Source: Puccinellia tenuiflora | Lineage: Eukaryota; Streptophyta; Magnoliopsida; Poales; Poaceae | Assembly: GCA_012064385.1 (NCBI GenBank) | Contig: QRDG01001534.1 | Span: 62,001-126,000 of the forward strand | Reading direction: 5' to 3' | Length of the DNA: 64,000 nucleotides | Shown: piece after piece, positions 11,928 through 22,483 of the stretch | How positions within the stretch are numbered: the first letter of the stretch is position 1 | Layout: the number at the start of each line of letters is the position of its first letter | Notes under the pieces: generated by a model | Seen by the model: only the letters and a program-made list of their open reading frames with translations | Told to the model about the DNA's origin: nothing | Database searches by the model: none | Position numbers and translations under genes: made by a program

Positions 11928-13666
11928 TGATGGCCCTTGACGTAGTTACCTGCGTCAAAAGAATATGGGTTAGGTTGAGACTCCAAGTGCAGAGTGTATA
12001 GTATAGGAAAGACAGTTTTCCCCACGAGGGGTGACTCGAGGGTTTAATATCGAACTCTCGGGGAATCAGTAGTGAAAGATTTATCTTCTTATCCTTCCCT
12101 TGAGAACCTACAAACAAAGTAAATTGTTTTGTGCCCTCAACCTCACCAAGTGGTTGTCAAGCACAAGGTGTGAGAATGATATCAAAATAAAACAAATGCA
12201 AAACAAGAAATAAATATGCAATGATGATAAATAAATATGCAAGGATGGTGTGAACAATGATGGATGATATTTTTGGGTTTTATATTGTGAATGCAAGATA
12301 TAAAAGTATTTTTGTATTTTCGGATTTTTAAATGGCAGAAAATGGAAAATGCTTAAAAGTTGTTGGAAAGGTGTTTCTTATGATTAAAAATGGACCGGGG
12401 TTCATGGTTTCACAAATGCACTCTCTCTTTAATAAAGTGGTAGACAATGGAACACTAGAATTGACATATTAGATTGCAACAAAAATGTTTCATGACAAGT
12501 TACTAATTATATGGGCATCACGTCCTAACATAGAGATCTTTTGTTTATTAATCACTCTTACACTCCACCAAGATATGAACTAAATCTTAGCACCTCGGTA
12601 ATAAAGATAAATCAGAGCATAACTTTAAGTCTTATGACATGAAGTTAAAATAAGAACATGCTAGATCTAGTCATGGAGAAGTGGCAATGGTCACACCCAC
12701 ACCTCCGGTAGTATGGTATTTTTCTTTATCCCTAGTGAGGCAACAAAGTAAGGTAAAAATACCCAAGTGGATCGCGGAACTTCTCTCACTTTCACCGCAC
12801 TAGCCACCCCCTCATTACTCCAACTAATGCACACGTTCCCCCACACACGCTCTCATAAACATGCTTGATCAAAACAAGTAGACAAGAACGAGGTACATAA
12901 TATGCATCTACTTTCATAACTGAAACAAAAAAATTTCAACCTCAAACATATATTAACTCATAAAGAGATCCACCACAAAGGAATTACATAGATGACCATA
13001 ATCATGTTCGGCAGCTCATACAATGCTAATTAGTGAAGCTCAAAGAGAGGAGAGATACAGAAGTTACTTCCACAAACCCATAGTCCAGGGGTGGACTACT
13101 CCCTCTTCATCATGGAGACGGTGGAGATGTCGTTGGGGGAGATGGAGACCACACCGACAGCGCCCCGCCGGAGTTTTCCCCCTCCAATCTGCAGCTCCAG
13201 TTCTCTGTTTCGGTGTTTCTGTGTTTCGGCGGCGCTCTCCTCTGGAAAACGTCGGGGGACTATTTTTATAGTCGGTTTTAGGTCAAAAGGAAGCTTCGGG
13301 AAGAAAGATCGACGAAACGGAGCCACGAGGGCCAAGTTGGTGGGCCCTACGCGGCCAAGGAATCTGGCCGCATGGGCCCCCCTCTTTTGGCCTTCGGGCT
13401 TCCACTTTTTCGCTTCCTTCGCTCCTACGCTTTGTTCCTTCCAAAAACTGATGCTCGTAAATTTTCAGGTCATTTGGACGTCGTTTGGGTCCCTGAAACA
13501 TCAAAATATAGAAAATAGGGTTTTCTGCCAGTGTAGGGTTAATTCCAGAAAAATAGGAAAACTGTGAAATCTTCCCAAAATCATTATAAAACAATAATAT
13601 AACCCTTATATGATGCAAATATGAGTGATATAATGCAAAGTTCATGTATGCATTTTACATGCATCA
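11928..13666 (-). repeat. Solo gypsy LTR, TSD ACGAC
   Basis: The reverse complement matches the LTR of gypsy A (20373-22145), from TGATGCATGTAAAATGCATA at the right end to ...CATCA at the left. ACGAC flanks it at 11923-11927 and 13667-13671. No internal sequence remains, as expected after recombination between the two LTRs of one insertion. It has diverged visibly from the gypsy A LTRs, with several short gaps. Confidence 0.95.
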
Positions 13667-13671
13667 ACGAC

Positions 13672-14558
13672 CATTTCCGAACGTGCTTTCCCGCAGCCCA
13701 CCGCGCTTATTTGCACTGCGAGGCCGAAGCACGCGAGGAGTTGCTTTTCTGGCTTCCCACCGATCCCACGCCCCCCTGCCCCTGGCCCTTGCTCGTAATT
13801 ACAGCCAAAATGCCATTGCATATATTGGCCCAGCCCCCGTAGGATAACGGCCACGATTTGGGTCCATAGCTCATTTCCCCATCTGCTCCAGCGGAACTGG
13901 CCACGAATGGCAGCTGAGCTGCTGCTCCAACCCTAGCCCAGCGCTCACCTGCTCCTCTCCAGCGCCGGTCGGCTCGAACCGGCCGCCGTCGGCCGGATCC
14001 GGTCGGATCCGGCCTCGTCTCCACTCCGCGTCGCTCCCTCCCAATCTGCCTCCTCCTCTCATCGGCTTCCTAGGCGGCGACCAGACCTGCTCCTTCGGCC
14101 TTCCCCGGAGCTCGCCGGACCTGGTCTCCTTCCGGCGCACCCCCGACCTGCTCCTCCGGATGACCTCGCTGCTCGCACGACCTTGGATTGGCTGGTCGCT
14201 GCTACTGCTGTCCCTACTCTGCTCTCTGCTGGCCGGCTGCTGCTCCTCCTCCATCGCGTGACCCCTGTAGGCCGGCCGGCCGGCTGCTGCTGCTGCTCCT
14301 CACAGCAGAGGTGAATTTTGCTCTCTCTAATTTTCTGTACAATGTACAACAATGAATTTGTTTGATTCATGTATGTATGTATGGATGCTTGATGCGTGAT
14401 AGTTTCATTGCTTAGGAAAATCAATTTGTTTTGCTAATATTGGTTTGACACGATTGTTTATTGTAGCATTTTGATAAATATTGCTGTATGTAATTTAGGA
14501 TGTGTGCTTCTATTACCATAAATTTCATGTATAATAAATTATGTCGGAATGGCAATAG
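13672..14558 (+). promoter_or_regulatory. Promoter and 5' leader of the PIF ORF1 gene
   Basis: GC-rich leader (13700-14310) with a GGCCGGCCGGCCGG run near 14270 and a CTG repeat, changing abruptly to AT-rich sequence after CAGAG/GTGAAT at 14311. With an AG at 14557-14558 directly before the ORF1 ATG, this looks like a 5'UTR exon and a 248-bp leader intron. Long overlapping minus-strand frames here are GC-rich shadows. The splice model is inference. Confidence 0.45.
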
Positions 14559-15485
14559 ATGGACAAGGCAAATTGGGATGCATATCACACTAGGGTGTTT
14601 TGTGAGATATGTAAGGAAGAAACTCTAAAGAACAATAGGCCACTTGGATGCTTGAATGCTAAAGGATACAAGAATCTTGAAGATAAATTCTTTGAAACCA
14701 CAAAGGCAAGACTCACAAAGAAGCAATTCAAGAACAAATGGGACATGTTGAAGAAAGAGTACACTCAGTTCATGGAGTTGAAACTTGCTGCAACGGGACT
14801 TGGATGGGATGAACAAAGTCGAACTATTGAAGCGGATGATAATTGGTGGGAGATTCATCTTAAGGTGAGAGTGTTTGTTATTTATATAAATTTGCTGCAT
14901 TGAACATATATATGTGATGTACTAATTGAAACCCTATGTTTTCAGAATTACCCTAAGCATGCAAAGTGGCGCCACTTGGGACCTGCGAACTTGAAGGAGA
15001 TGGATGTCATGTTTTGTACAATTCATGTCACCGGAGAAACAGCTTCCATTCCGGGAGAGATATCAAGTAGCTCCGATGATGAGGATGGTGGTGGCATGGA
15101 GGTAAAGGAAAGTGATGAGGTTGAAGAGCTCACTCCGGGTTCATCCAAGAAGAAGAAGAAAGAAGGTAAAATATTGGGTAAGCGCAAGGCCAAGCCCGTC
15201 GAAGATGAAGAGAAGAACCCTTTTCTCCGTGTGTTCAAACAAACATGTGGTAATATAAATGCAAGAGTGACCGGTGAAGGGACAACGAATCTTGTTGACA
15301 AGAGTAGGACTCCTACCATGGCCGAAGTCCTTGGTTTGATGGTGGAGTGTGGAGCCGTTGAAGGAACTCCTTTGTTTCACACCGCCACTAAGATTGTGAT
15401 GAAGCCGGAATATCGTGAGCTATTCATGTTGATTAAAACACCGGAGGGCCGGCTTGATTGGTTAAAAGGGAGCATGAAGAAATGA
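14559..15485 (+). CDS. PIF/Harbinger ORF1, Myb/SANT-like DNA-binding protein, two exons
   Basis: Exon 1 is 14559-14864 (ends IHLK, donor GTGAGAG); exon 2 is 14946-15485 (acceptor TTTTCAG, begins NYPKHAKW). The joined frame is open for 281 residues with no stop. Residues 1-102 form a plant Myb/SANT-like (Myb_DNA-bind_3) domain with spaced tryptophans (ANWDAYHTRVFCEICKEE, NKWDMLKKEY, DNWWEIHLK). An acidic Ser/Asp stretch and a basic KKKKK segment (likely nuclear localisation) follow, then a conserved C-terminal block on gene regulation by partner contact (TMAEVLGLMVECGAVEG). In PIF/Harbinger systems ORF1 binds the element ends and works with the transposase in the nucleus. It is intact although the transposase beside it is not. 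Confidence 0.85.
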
Positions 15486-15545
15486 CCAAGTAGCAAGTTG
15501 TATCATTTGCATGAATGATCAAGTGGTCATTAGTTTCTATGTAAT

Positions 15546-15729
15546 GAACTATCTTAGTGGATCATGTGTGCATGTCGTGAACTATTTTGGTTGTCATGTG
15601 TGGATGTAATGAACTATTTTGGTTGTCATGCGTGGATGTAATGAATTATTTTGGTTGTCATGTATGCATGTCGCCAACTATTATGGTTGTCAAGTGTGCA
15701 TGTAATGTATTATTTTGCTTGTCATGTGC
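15546..15729. repeat. 32-bp tandem repeat, about six copies
   Basis: A unit like GAACTATTTTGGTTGTCATG plus about 12 bp repeats head to tail with few mismatches between the ORF1 stop and the transposase start. It occupies most of the 342-bp intergenic gap. No coding potential. It may affect ORF1 3' end formation or the transposase promoter; that is inference. Confidence 0.85.
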
Positions 15730-15827
15730 TACGGATAGTTAATATTTGGTGCTATTTGTATACCATTTCTTTGTATATCATTTGTTTATGTGAAGCACTC
15801 ATTTTATTTTTTCTCACAATTTTTTAG

Positions 15828-17127
15828 ATGGATGCAACTTACCATGGAAGTGATGATGAAGGTAATGAGAGCATCAAGGAACTTGTAGAGATGGCATATT
15901 TGGCATTTGAAGTTGCTATGGTGGGAGAACTAGGTAACAAGTATAGTCAAACTTACTTGAACAAATCACCTTATCGGATTCCTCAACAATCTGGATTTGA
16001 GTGGGTCATGGAAAACCTTGATCGTGCAAAGAGTAGCTACAAAATGTTTAGGATGTACCCGGATGTTTTTATGTCATTGCATGATCTTCTGGTGTCCGAC
16101 TACGGATTGGCATCAAGTAGAGGCATGACATCTTTGGAATCATTAGGCGTGTTCTTATGGATGGTTGGAGCCCCTCAATCTTTCTCCCAAGTTGAAAACC
16201 GTTTTGCAAGATCCCTTGAAACCATCCATCGGAAGTTCAAAGAAGTCTTAAATTGTCTATGCAAGTTGGCAACCAACAACGTAAGACCCATTGATTATTC
16301 TTTCACAACTCCTCATGCAAGAGTTAAAGATGATCGGTTTTGGCCTCATTTCAAAGGTGCCATTGGAGCAATAGATGGCTCTCACATACCTTGTGTCGTT
16401 CCAGCATCCGAAGTCGTGAAACATACGGTCGACATGGATATACTTCTCAAAATGTGATGGCATTTGTGACTTCGATTTGAGGTTTACTTTCATTGTTGTT
16501 GGATGGCTGGGCTTGGTACATGACATAAGGATATTAAATCATAGCTTGGTGGAGCATCGACATAAGTTCCCTTTTCCTCCAAAAGGTAATATCGAAATTT
16601 CTTTTTCTTCAAAGTTATTAGTTACTTCCAAATATTCCTTCAATTCTATCTTTGTTACAATTTGTAGGAAATACTACCTTGTCACTACCAAATATTCCTT
16701 CTAATGCAAACTTGGTTACAATTTGTAGGAAAATACTACCTTGTCGATTCCGGTTTTCCAAACCGAAAAGGCTAACTTGCTCCATTTCCAGGACAAACAC
16801 ACCATATACCAGAGTTTCATAGACGCGGAAAACCAATGGGTAACGAAGAAACATTCAATTATGCATACTCTTCAATGCGTTAACTCGGCTGAGCGGTAAT
16901 TGGGTGTTCTCAAGGAAAAGGTTCGCATCCTAAAAAAGGTTACGAGTTTCAAGCCTCGAAGACAAAAGAAAATTATTGTTTCTTGTGTGTCGCTTCACAA
17001 CTATATTCGAGACACCAAGTTACATGACAAGGAGTTTGATAGATGTGATGCAGATGAGAACTATATGCCAAAGGTGGTACAGCGAGCTGCACCGATACCA
17101 CATGATAGAGCACCATCGTCAACATGA
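15828..17127 (+). pseudogene. PIF/Harbinger DDE transposase, broken
   Basis: The first 209 codons (15828-16457) are open and carry the N-terminal helical region and the first catalytic Asp in AIDGSHIP. The frame breaks near 16430, but homology continues in another frame with the second Asp context (GWLGLVHDIRIL, near 16500-16530), a GT-AG intron starting at about 16585, and YYLVDSGFPNRKG near 16735. The Glu context (AER, near 16888) is followed at once by a TAA; the C-terminal block with LHNYIRDTKLHDKEFDRC lies at 16990-17050. All three DDE residues can be located, but a frameshift, a stop and a duplicated intron/exon junction (16620-16745) prevent one protein. Family function: cut-and-paste at 3-bp targets. 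Confidence 0.88.
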
Positions 17128-17696
17128 AAGTGGTTCGCTATACCATCGCGAATTCGTTGTTTAGGGCGAGACACGAAGAAGAGTAGATAGGTTATAGATA
17201 TTTGAGGAAGTGGCGTCTTTTGATATATATATATGCGAGAACACCTTAGTATATTTTGGTAGTACACCTGTAATATATTATGCACGTAATCTAGTCTTTT
17301 GGCTGTTGTAATCTATTACTGCCACGTACCTATGTATCCTACAAGATGTGTGTTTGGTGATCATGTACACCCCTACTAGAATGATCAATTAGGTATGAGC
17401 AACCTACAGCAACATAGCTAAAGAAACAATATTTAATTGATTTTCGTATGTACAATAGTTTAAACTTTAGTGCAATACAAATATATTCGGCAAATATATT
17501 CAATAAGTATCAATAATTCAATATATAAACAAACAACCAGCATGTAAGGGCATTTCAGACTTTTCACCACTAACAGCTGACAGCTAGTTTGCCAAACGGT
17601 TTCACTGCTCACAGCAGCTTCTCAGGACAATAGCTCTTTCACAGCCCACAGCTGACAACTAGTTATTTGAAAGCCACAGCACAACCAAACAGGCTC
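17128..17696 (+). other. 3' end of the PIF/Harbinger element
   Basis: Non-coding, AT-rich 3' UTR-like sequence followed by a subterminal region (17540-17690) rich in CAGCTGACAGCTAGTT-like short repeats, as found near Harbinger ends, and the right TIR at 17683-17696. No gene seen. Confidence 0.7.
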
Positions 17697-17737
17697 TGAG
17701 CCTCATGTGGACAATGGCACAACTTTATCTAAAAATT
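17697..17737 (+). pseudogene. Last remnant of the second Copia gag copy
   Basis: After the TGA target duplication the sequence matches 3668-3705 of the first gag copy (GCCTCATGTGGACAATGGCA and on), then stops at TCTAAAAAT. From 17738 it is CACTA transposase. No LTR or target duplication marks the junction, so the copy was cut by a deletion or illegitimate recombination. Confidence 0.85.
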
Positions 17738-18386
17738 CAGACACATCTCATGAATAACGCCACTGTTGGAGATCAGATGTACTTGTTGGCCAGGTTACCA
17801 TCTTCGACTATATGTACTTTCCAAGGGTACGAGATAAATGGGAATACATTTTACACGATCTCCCGAGATAAAAAGAGCACCAACCAAAACAGTGGTGTCC
17901 GCTTTGATGCAACAGACGACAATGGGCAGAAGGACACATATTATGGACACATAGAGGAGATATGGGAACTAAGGACCTACTTTTAAGGTCCCTTTGTTTC
18001 GGTGCAAATGGGTCAAGCTGACAGGAGGCGGGGTACATGTAAACCAAAAGTACGGCATGACAACAGTGGATCTCAAAAATCTTGCATACATGGACGGACC
18101 ATTCGTCCTAGCCAACGATGTGGCTCAGGTTTTCTATGTGAAGGACATGTCTACCAAACCAAGAAAAAGAAATCAACAAAAGAATACATCGTCCGATGAG
18201 CCAAAGCGCCACATAGTTCTTTCAGGGAAAAGAAACATCGTGGGAGTGGATGACAAGACAGCCATGTCAGAAGATTATAATAAGTTTCATGAAATTCCGC
18301 ACTTCACAGTGAAAACTGACCCATGCATCATGTTAAATGATGAAGATTCTCCATGGCTACGGCGCAGAAGAAAACCACAACACTAG
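17738..18386 (+). pseudogene. CACTA transposase, C-terminal part (DUF4216 region)
   Basis: The frame reads GDQMYLLARLP, TFQGYEINGNTFYT, SGVRFDATDDNGQKDTYYGH and IEEIWEL, then shifts by one base near 17982 and continues PLFRCKWVKLTGGGV, GMTTVDLKNLAYMDGPFVLA, AQVFYVKDMSTKPRKR and a C-terminus ending at 18386. This is the DUF4216 region near the C-terminus of plant TNPD-like transposases. The catalytic N-terminal part is absent because the sequence before 17738 was replaced by Copia gag. With one frameshift and no N-terminus it is inactive. Confidence 0.85.
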
Positions 18387-19180
18387 ATAGGGATGTTGGT
18401 GATTTGTAATAATGGCTATATGCGAATACAAACTGTATGTTTTGACTATATGCACCGTCGGGATGTATGCAGGGAATCCGAATGATTTGTATTCGGCCGA
18501 TGAACAGAACGATTTCTAGATAGAACAAAACACACGGTTTCACCTGCATACAGCCCTACGGTGGCTAGAGAGTGCCCGCATATCAAATGCACCGTAGGAC
18601 GTATGCAGGGAATCCGAATGATTTGTATTCGGTCGATGAACTGAAGGATTTATAGATAGAACCCTCTTAGCACTGAGAGAACGCTTCTATGCCGAGCCCC
18701 TCGAAGATGTCATAGGTCACTGCCCAACGACATCTTCGAGAAGCTCGTGCATAGAGGAGTCCTCTGTCTTCTCTTTCTGCTGTTGCCGTGCTCTTGTTCT
18801 TCCTCTTCCTCCTCATGGTGGGTACTTATATAGGGCAACTCTTCACCTTTTTAGTCCCGGTTGGTAGCTGGAACCGGGACTAAAGGAGCGTTGATATGTG
18901 TGCCTTATCTTCACCTTTTTAGTACCGGTTGGTAGCTGGAACCGGGACTAAAGGAGCACACTTAACCAATGACACACACCTGACTTAATGGCTCACAAGC
19001 GCTAGAAGGAAACACACCTCTGATCCAACGGCTCACAAGCGCTCGAAGGAAACACTAGATCCGTGTGCTTCTTCCACCGCTTCCCGCCTCTGATCCAACG
19101 GCTCACAAGTGCTAGAAGGACACACCTCTGATCCAACGGATCACAAGCGCTCGAAGGAAACACACGATCCGTGTGCTTCT
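18387..19180. repeat. CACTA intergenic repeats and hairpins
   Basis: No gene. A segment of about 75 bp (GGGAATCCGAATGATTTGTA inside it) occurs at 18449-18526 and 18587-18662, with a shorter echo near 19852. A hairpin unit, TTTAGTCCCGG...CCGGGACTAAAGG, occurs at 18846-18889 and 18913-18955. A unit containing CCAACGGCTCACAAGCGCT repeats four to five times at 18981-19173. Such short direct and inverted repeats are typical of CACTA non-coding DNA. Confidence 0.75.
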
Positions 19181-19182
19181 CC

Positions 19183-19190
19183 TATATATA
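19183..19190 (+). promoter_or_regulatory. TATA box of the accessory CACTA ORF
   Basis: TATATATA lies 72 bp upstream of the ATG at 19255, a normal spacing for a plant core promoter, in a locally isolated position after GC-richer repeats. Confidence 0.55.
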
Positions 19191-19254
19191 TGTAGGCTTG
19201 GCCGCCACTGCCATATCACATCTAAACTCATATCTGCAACCTTATCACTCTCCC

Positions 19255-19791
19255 ATGGCTTCCACCGTACCCACTCTAACCTACCCTGAGGCGGAGGCGC
19301 TTTGCACCTCGAACTACCCCTGCCCGCCCGGCTACCACGTCCCCGCCGGCTGGTGGCTGAGCGCCGGAGGCGTGCCGGTCCCTCCTGTCCCTCAAGGTGT
19401 GGTGCGTCGGGCGGCCATCACGAACCACTACTACCTCGAGCTCACGCCGGAGCAGCGGATGGATCCCCGCTGGCATCCCGACTACCGCCCGACTTGGGAT
19501 GCCTTCTTCATCAATCGGCGTGAGAGGGCGCTCGCCAGGTATGAGGAGGACGACCCGCCTCCTTCGAACTTCAACGAGGCCGGCCGTCGGCTGTGGTGGG
19601 GTGGCCGGACTCTCCAGAGCGTCATGGACTACATCACGGCCAGTGATAACCCCCGCCTGCGATACCCTCACATCCAGTCTAGGCGTGCTCACCCGTCGAG
19701 GTTGGAGCCACGAGCGAAGTCCGATGACAGCGACGACGACAACGACGACTACGAGGACGAGTATTATAGGCCTAGGCAGGAGTATGACTAA
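19255..19791 (+). CDS. Intact 178-aa ORF inside the CACTA element, function unknown
   Basis: The start is chosen at 19255 (CCCATGGCT, strong plant context) rather than the in-frame ATG at 19171, because a TATA box lies between them. The product begins MASTVPTLTYPEAEALC, has a Pro/Trp-rich segment (PCPPGYHVPAGWWLSAGG), a central block with spaced aromatics (MDPRWHPDYRPTWDAFFINR, RERALARYEEDDPPP, RRLWWGGRTLQSVMDYI), and ends in an acidic tail rich in Asp and Tyr. GC content is far above the surrounding sequence. No transmembrane segment or signal peptide is seen. I do not recognise the family. It may be a captured host gene fragment or an accessory CACTA gene; the intact frame, TATA and Kozak context argue against chance. 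Confidence 0.6.
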   Translation: MASTVPTLTYPEAEALCTSNYPCPPGYHVPAGWWLSAGGVPVPPVPQGVVRRAAITNHYYLELTPEQRMDPRWHPDYRPTWDAFFINRRERALARYEEDDPPPSNFNEAGRRLWWGGRTLQSVMDYITASDNPRLRYPHIQSRRAHPSRLEPRAKSDDSDDDNDDYEDEYYRPRQEYD

Positions 19792-20372
19792 GATTGTTAG
19801 GACAAATGATCCACTGTTGTCATTCCGTACTGTTGTCATTGGTTAGGACAAGTGATTTGTATTCGGTCGATGAACTAGTTATTATCAAATGATCCACTGT
19901 TGTCATTGGCTCCAAGATTCAAAAATATGCAAAAAAATATTAGTTAATCCATTTTTTTAATTGAAAATGGAAAAATTGTTAATAGTTTGTAGAGTTACAA
20001 TAATTATTTTATAAAACAGAAAATGGATTTGGATTACTTATTCAAATTCAAGCACTTTTCATGTTGAAAGTTTTCTCAAATTCATTCAAATATTCAAGTG
20101 TTTTGAAATTATGCCAGATTTGAAAAAACTGAGAAAACAGTGCGCGCGCGCAATTTTGGCCCAGCGCGCGCAAATTTCGGGCCCATTAGTCGCGGCCCGT
20201 ACCACCATCCGCGACTAAAGGATGTGGTGCGCGCGGGATCTGAAACCGCCTCCCCCCTTTAGTCGCGGGGCGTGGCTCAACCCGCGACTAAAGACAAGCC
20301 TTTAGTCGCGGCCTGAGCCACGCCCCGCGACTAAAGGGGAGGGGGGGGGGGGGTTATAAAAGGTGAGCCGTC
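19792..20372. promoter_or_regulatory. CACTA spacer: three TAGTCGCGG hairpins, G-run and TATA box
   Basis: AT-rich up to about 20120, then GC-rich. Three inverted repeats of TTTAGTCGCGG / CCGCGACTAAAG lie at 20186-20220, 20258-20293 and 20301-20336. An uninterrupted run of 13 G at 20341-20353 abuts TATAAAA (20355-20361). Gypsy A is inserted 11 bp later. This looks like the promoter of CACTA ORF2, whose GC-rich leader continues at 28126. Confidence 0.6.
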
Positions 20373-22145
20373 TGATGCATGTAAAATGCATACATGAACT
20401 TTGCACTATAATACTTGTATTCCATTCATATTTGCATCATATAAGGGGTATATTACTGTTATTTAATGATTTTTGGTAATTAATAATGATTTCCCCTTTT
20501 TATGGAATTAATCCTGCGCAGGCAGAAAACCCCTATTTCTTTCCTTATTTGTTTCAGGGCCTTAACAACGTCATAATGAGCTATAAATTTACGGGGATCA
20601 TTATTTTGGAAGGAGGAAGACCTAGGAGCGAAAGAAGCAAGCGAACGGAGGCCGGAGGGGCAAAAGGGGGTGCCCCACGCGGCCAAGTACAGGGCCGCGT
20701 GGGCCCACCTCTTTTGGCCCTCGTGGCCCCGTTTGCGTCGATCCTTCGCCCTGAAGCATCCTCGTGACCTAAAAACGCCTATATAAAGAGCCCCCCGACG
20801 TTTTTCGGAGAGAGAGCCGCCACACGAGAGAAACAATAAACAGAGACCAGGAGGCTGCAGATTGGAGGGGGGAAACTCCGGCGGAGCACTGCCGGAGGGG
20901 TCTCCTTCTTCTCCATCGACATCTCCACCGTCTCCATGATGAAGAGGGAGTAGTCCACCTCTGGACTATGGGTTTGTGGCAGTAGCATATGTATCTCTCT
21001 CTCTTGAGCTTCACTAATTAGCACCGTATGAGCTGCTGAACATGATTACGGTCATCGTTGTATTACCTTTGTGGTGGATCTTTTTATGAGTTAATATATG
21101 TTGAGATTGCAATGTTTATTTCAGTTATGAAAGTAGATGCATATTATGTACCCCGTTCTTGTATCCTTGTTTTGATCAAGCATGTTTATGAGAGCGTGTG
21201 AGGGGGAACGTGTGCATTAGTTGGAGTAACGGGGGTGGTGATGTGATAAGCTGACAACTTAATATCGCGATCCATTGGGTGTTTACCTTACTTTGTTGCC
21301 TCACTAGGGATAAACCAAAATACCATGTTGCAAGGTATGAGGAGTGACAAGCCTCTACCTATGACTAGATCCAGCATGTTCTTATTTTCACTTCATGTCA
21401 TTAATCTTAAGGCTATACTCTGAGTCATCTTAATTACTGAGGTGTTATGATTTAGTTCGCATCTTGGTGGAGTATAAGTGAGACTAATAATCAAAAGGTC
21501 TCTATGTTAGGACGTGATGCCCATATAATTTGTAACATGTCATTAAACTTGTTTGCAATCTCATATGTTAATCCTATGTCTACTTATTTGCCACACTATC
21601 TTAAAGAGAGAGTGCATGTGTGAAACCATGAACCCCGGTCCATTTTTAATCATAAGAAACAACTTTCCAACCACTTTTAAGCATTTTCTACATTCAGCCA
21701 TTTTAAAATCAGAAAATACAAAAACACTTTTATTCATTGCATACACATATAAAAACCCCAAAAATATCATCCAACATCATTACTATCATCCTTGCATTAC
21801 TACTTACCACCATTGCATATTTATTTACTGTTTTGCATTCATTATTATCTTAATATCATTCTCACACCTTGTGCTTGACAACCACTTGGTGATATTGAGG
21901 GCACAAAGCAATCTACTTTGTTTACAGGAAATCTATAGAAGGACAAGGAGATAAAATCCCCACTACTGATTTCCCGAGAGTTCGATATTAAACCCTCGAG
22001 TCACCTTCTCGGGGAAAAAACTTCCACTTCTACATACTCTGCACTTGGAGGCTCAACCTATCCCATATATTATTTTCCTTTCAGGGTATCAAGAGTGCTT
22101 GTTGGCGTAGTTGAGGGAGAAACACTCTCATCAATTCTGTCATCA
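20373..22145 (+). repeat. 5' LTR of gypsy A
   Basis: Runs TGATGCATG...CTGTCATCA. A TATA box, TATATAAAG, lies at 20780-20788, about 410 bp in, followed by a CT-rich leader. Pairs with 26352-28125. A minus-strand ORF overlapping the TATA is not a gene, since it appears in each LTR copy. Confidence 0.95.
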
Positions 22146-22156
22146 CGTGTTTTTTC

Positions 22157-22170
22157 TGGCGCCGTTGCCG
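22157..22170 (+). other. Primer binding site of gypsy A, tRNA-Asp type, degraded
   Basis: TGGCGCCGTTGCCG matches the complement of the tRNA-Asp 3' end for 14 bases; the next bases TTGAA replace the expected GGGGA. It lies 11 bp after the LTR. Confidence 0.75.
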
Positions 22171-22483
22171 TTGAATCATAGCTGGAAGGTTTTATCCAAG
22201 GATATCACAACAAAGTCAACTTCATCACCAACTTGTTCTAACACCTAAGATTGGGGAGGTTGCACATACGTGAGCATCATCTTGTCCATCTTTACCTTTA
22301 AGCATTTTATTTTGTTTTGTTACTGTCTTGCATATCATTTTTAGATTTCGGTTTGCATATTTTATTTTCAGTTTTGCATTTTGTTTTGCATTAGTTAATT
22401 CAGTTTGCATTGTTTAGTATCATTTTACTTTCAGTTTTTCATTTATAATCATAAAAACCCAAAAAAAGAATGTGTGTTAAAAT

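Larger units (their letters stand above)
11862..17696 (+). mobile_element. PIF/Harbinger DNA transposon, TSD TGA
   Basis: Terminal inverted repeats GAGCCTGTTTGGTT (left) and AACCAAACAGGCTC (right) are flanked by TGA at 11859-11861 and 17697-17699. Removing the element restores the gag sequence seen at 3640-3690. A 3-bp target duplication, this TIR, and two genes (Myb/SANT-like ORF1, DDE transposase) on the same strand define the superfamily. The insert is 5835 bp, of which 1744 bp are a later solo LTR with its TSD; the original was about 4.1 kb. Transposase is broken, so it cannot move without help. Confidence 0.95.

Noticed and set aside
13871..14424. Arg/Ser-rich minus-strand ORFs upstream of the PIF ORF1
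   Set aside because: Low-complexity translation of a GC-rich leader; no conserved motif and no sensible gene context.
18981..19173. Regularly spaced repeats resembling a CRISPR array
   Set aside because: Units vary in length and spacing, lie in plant CACTA DNA, and there are no cas genes.
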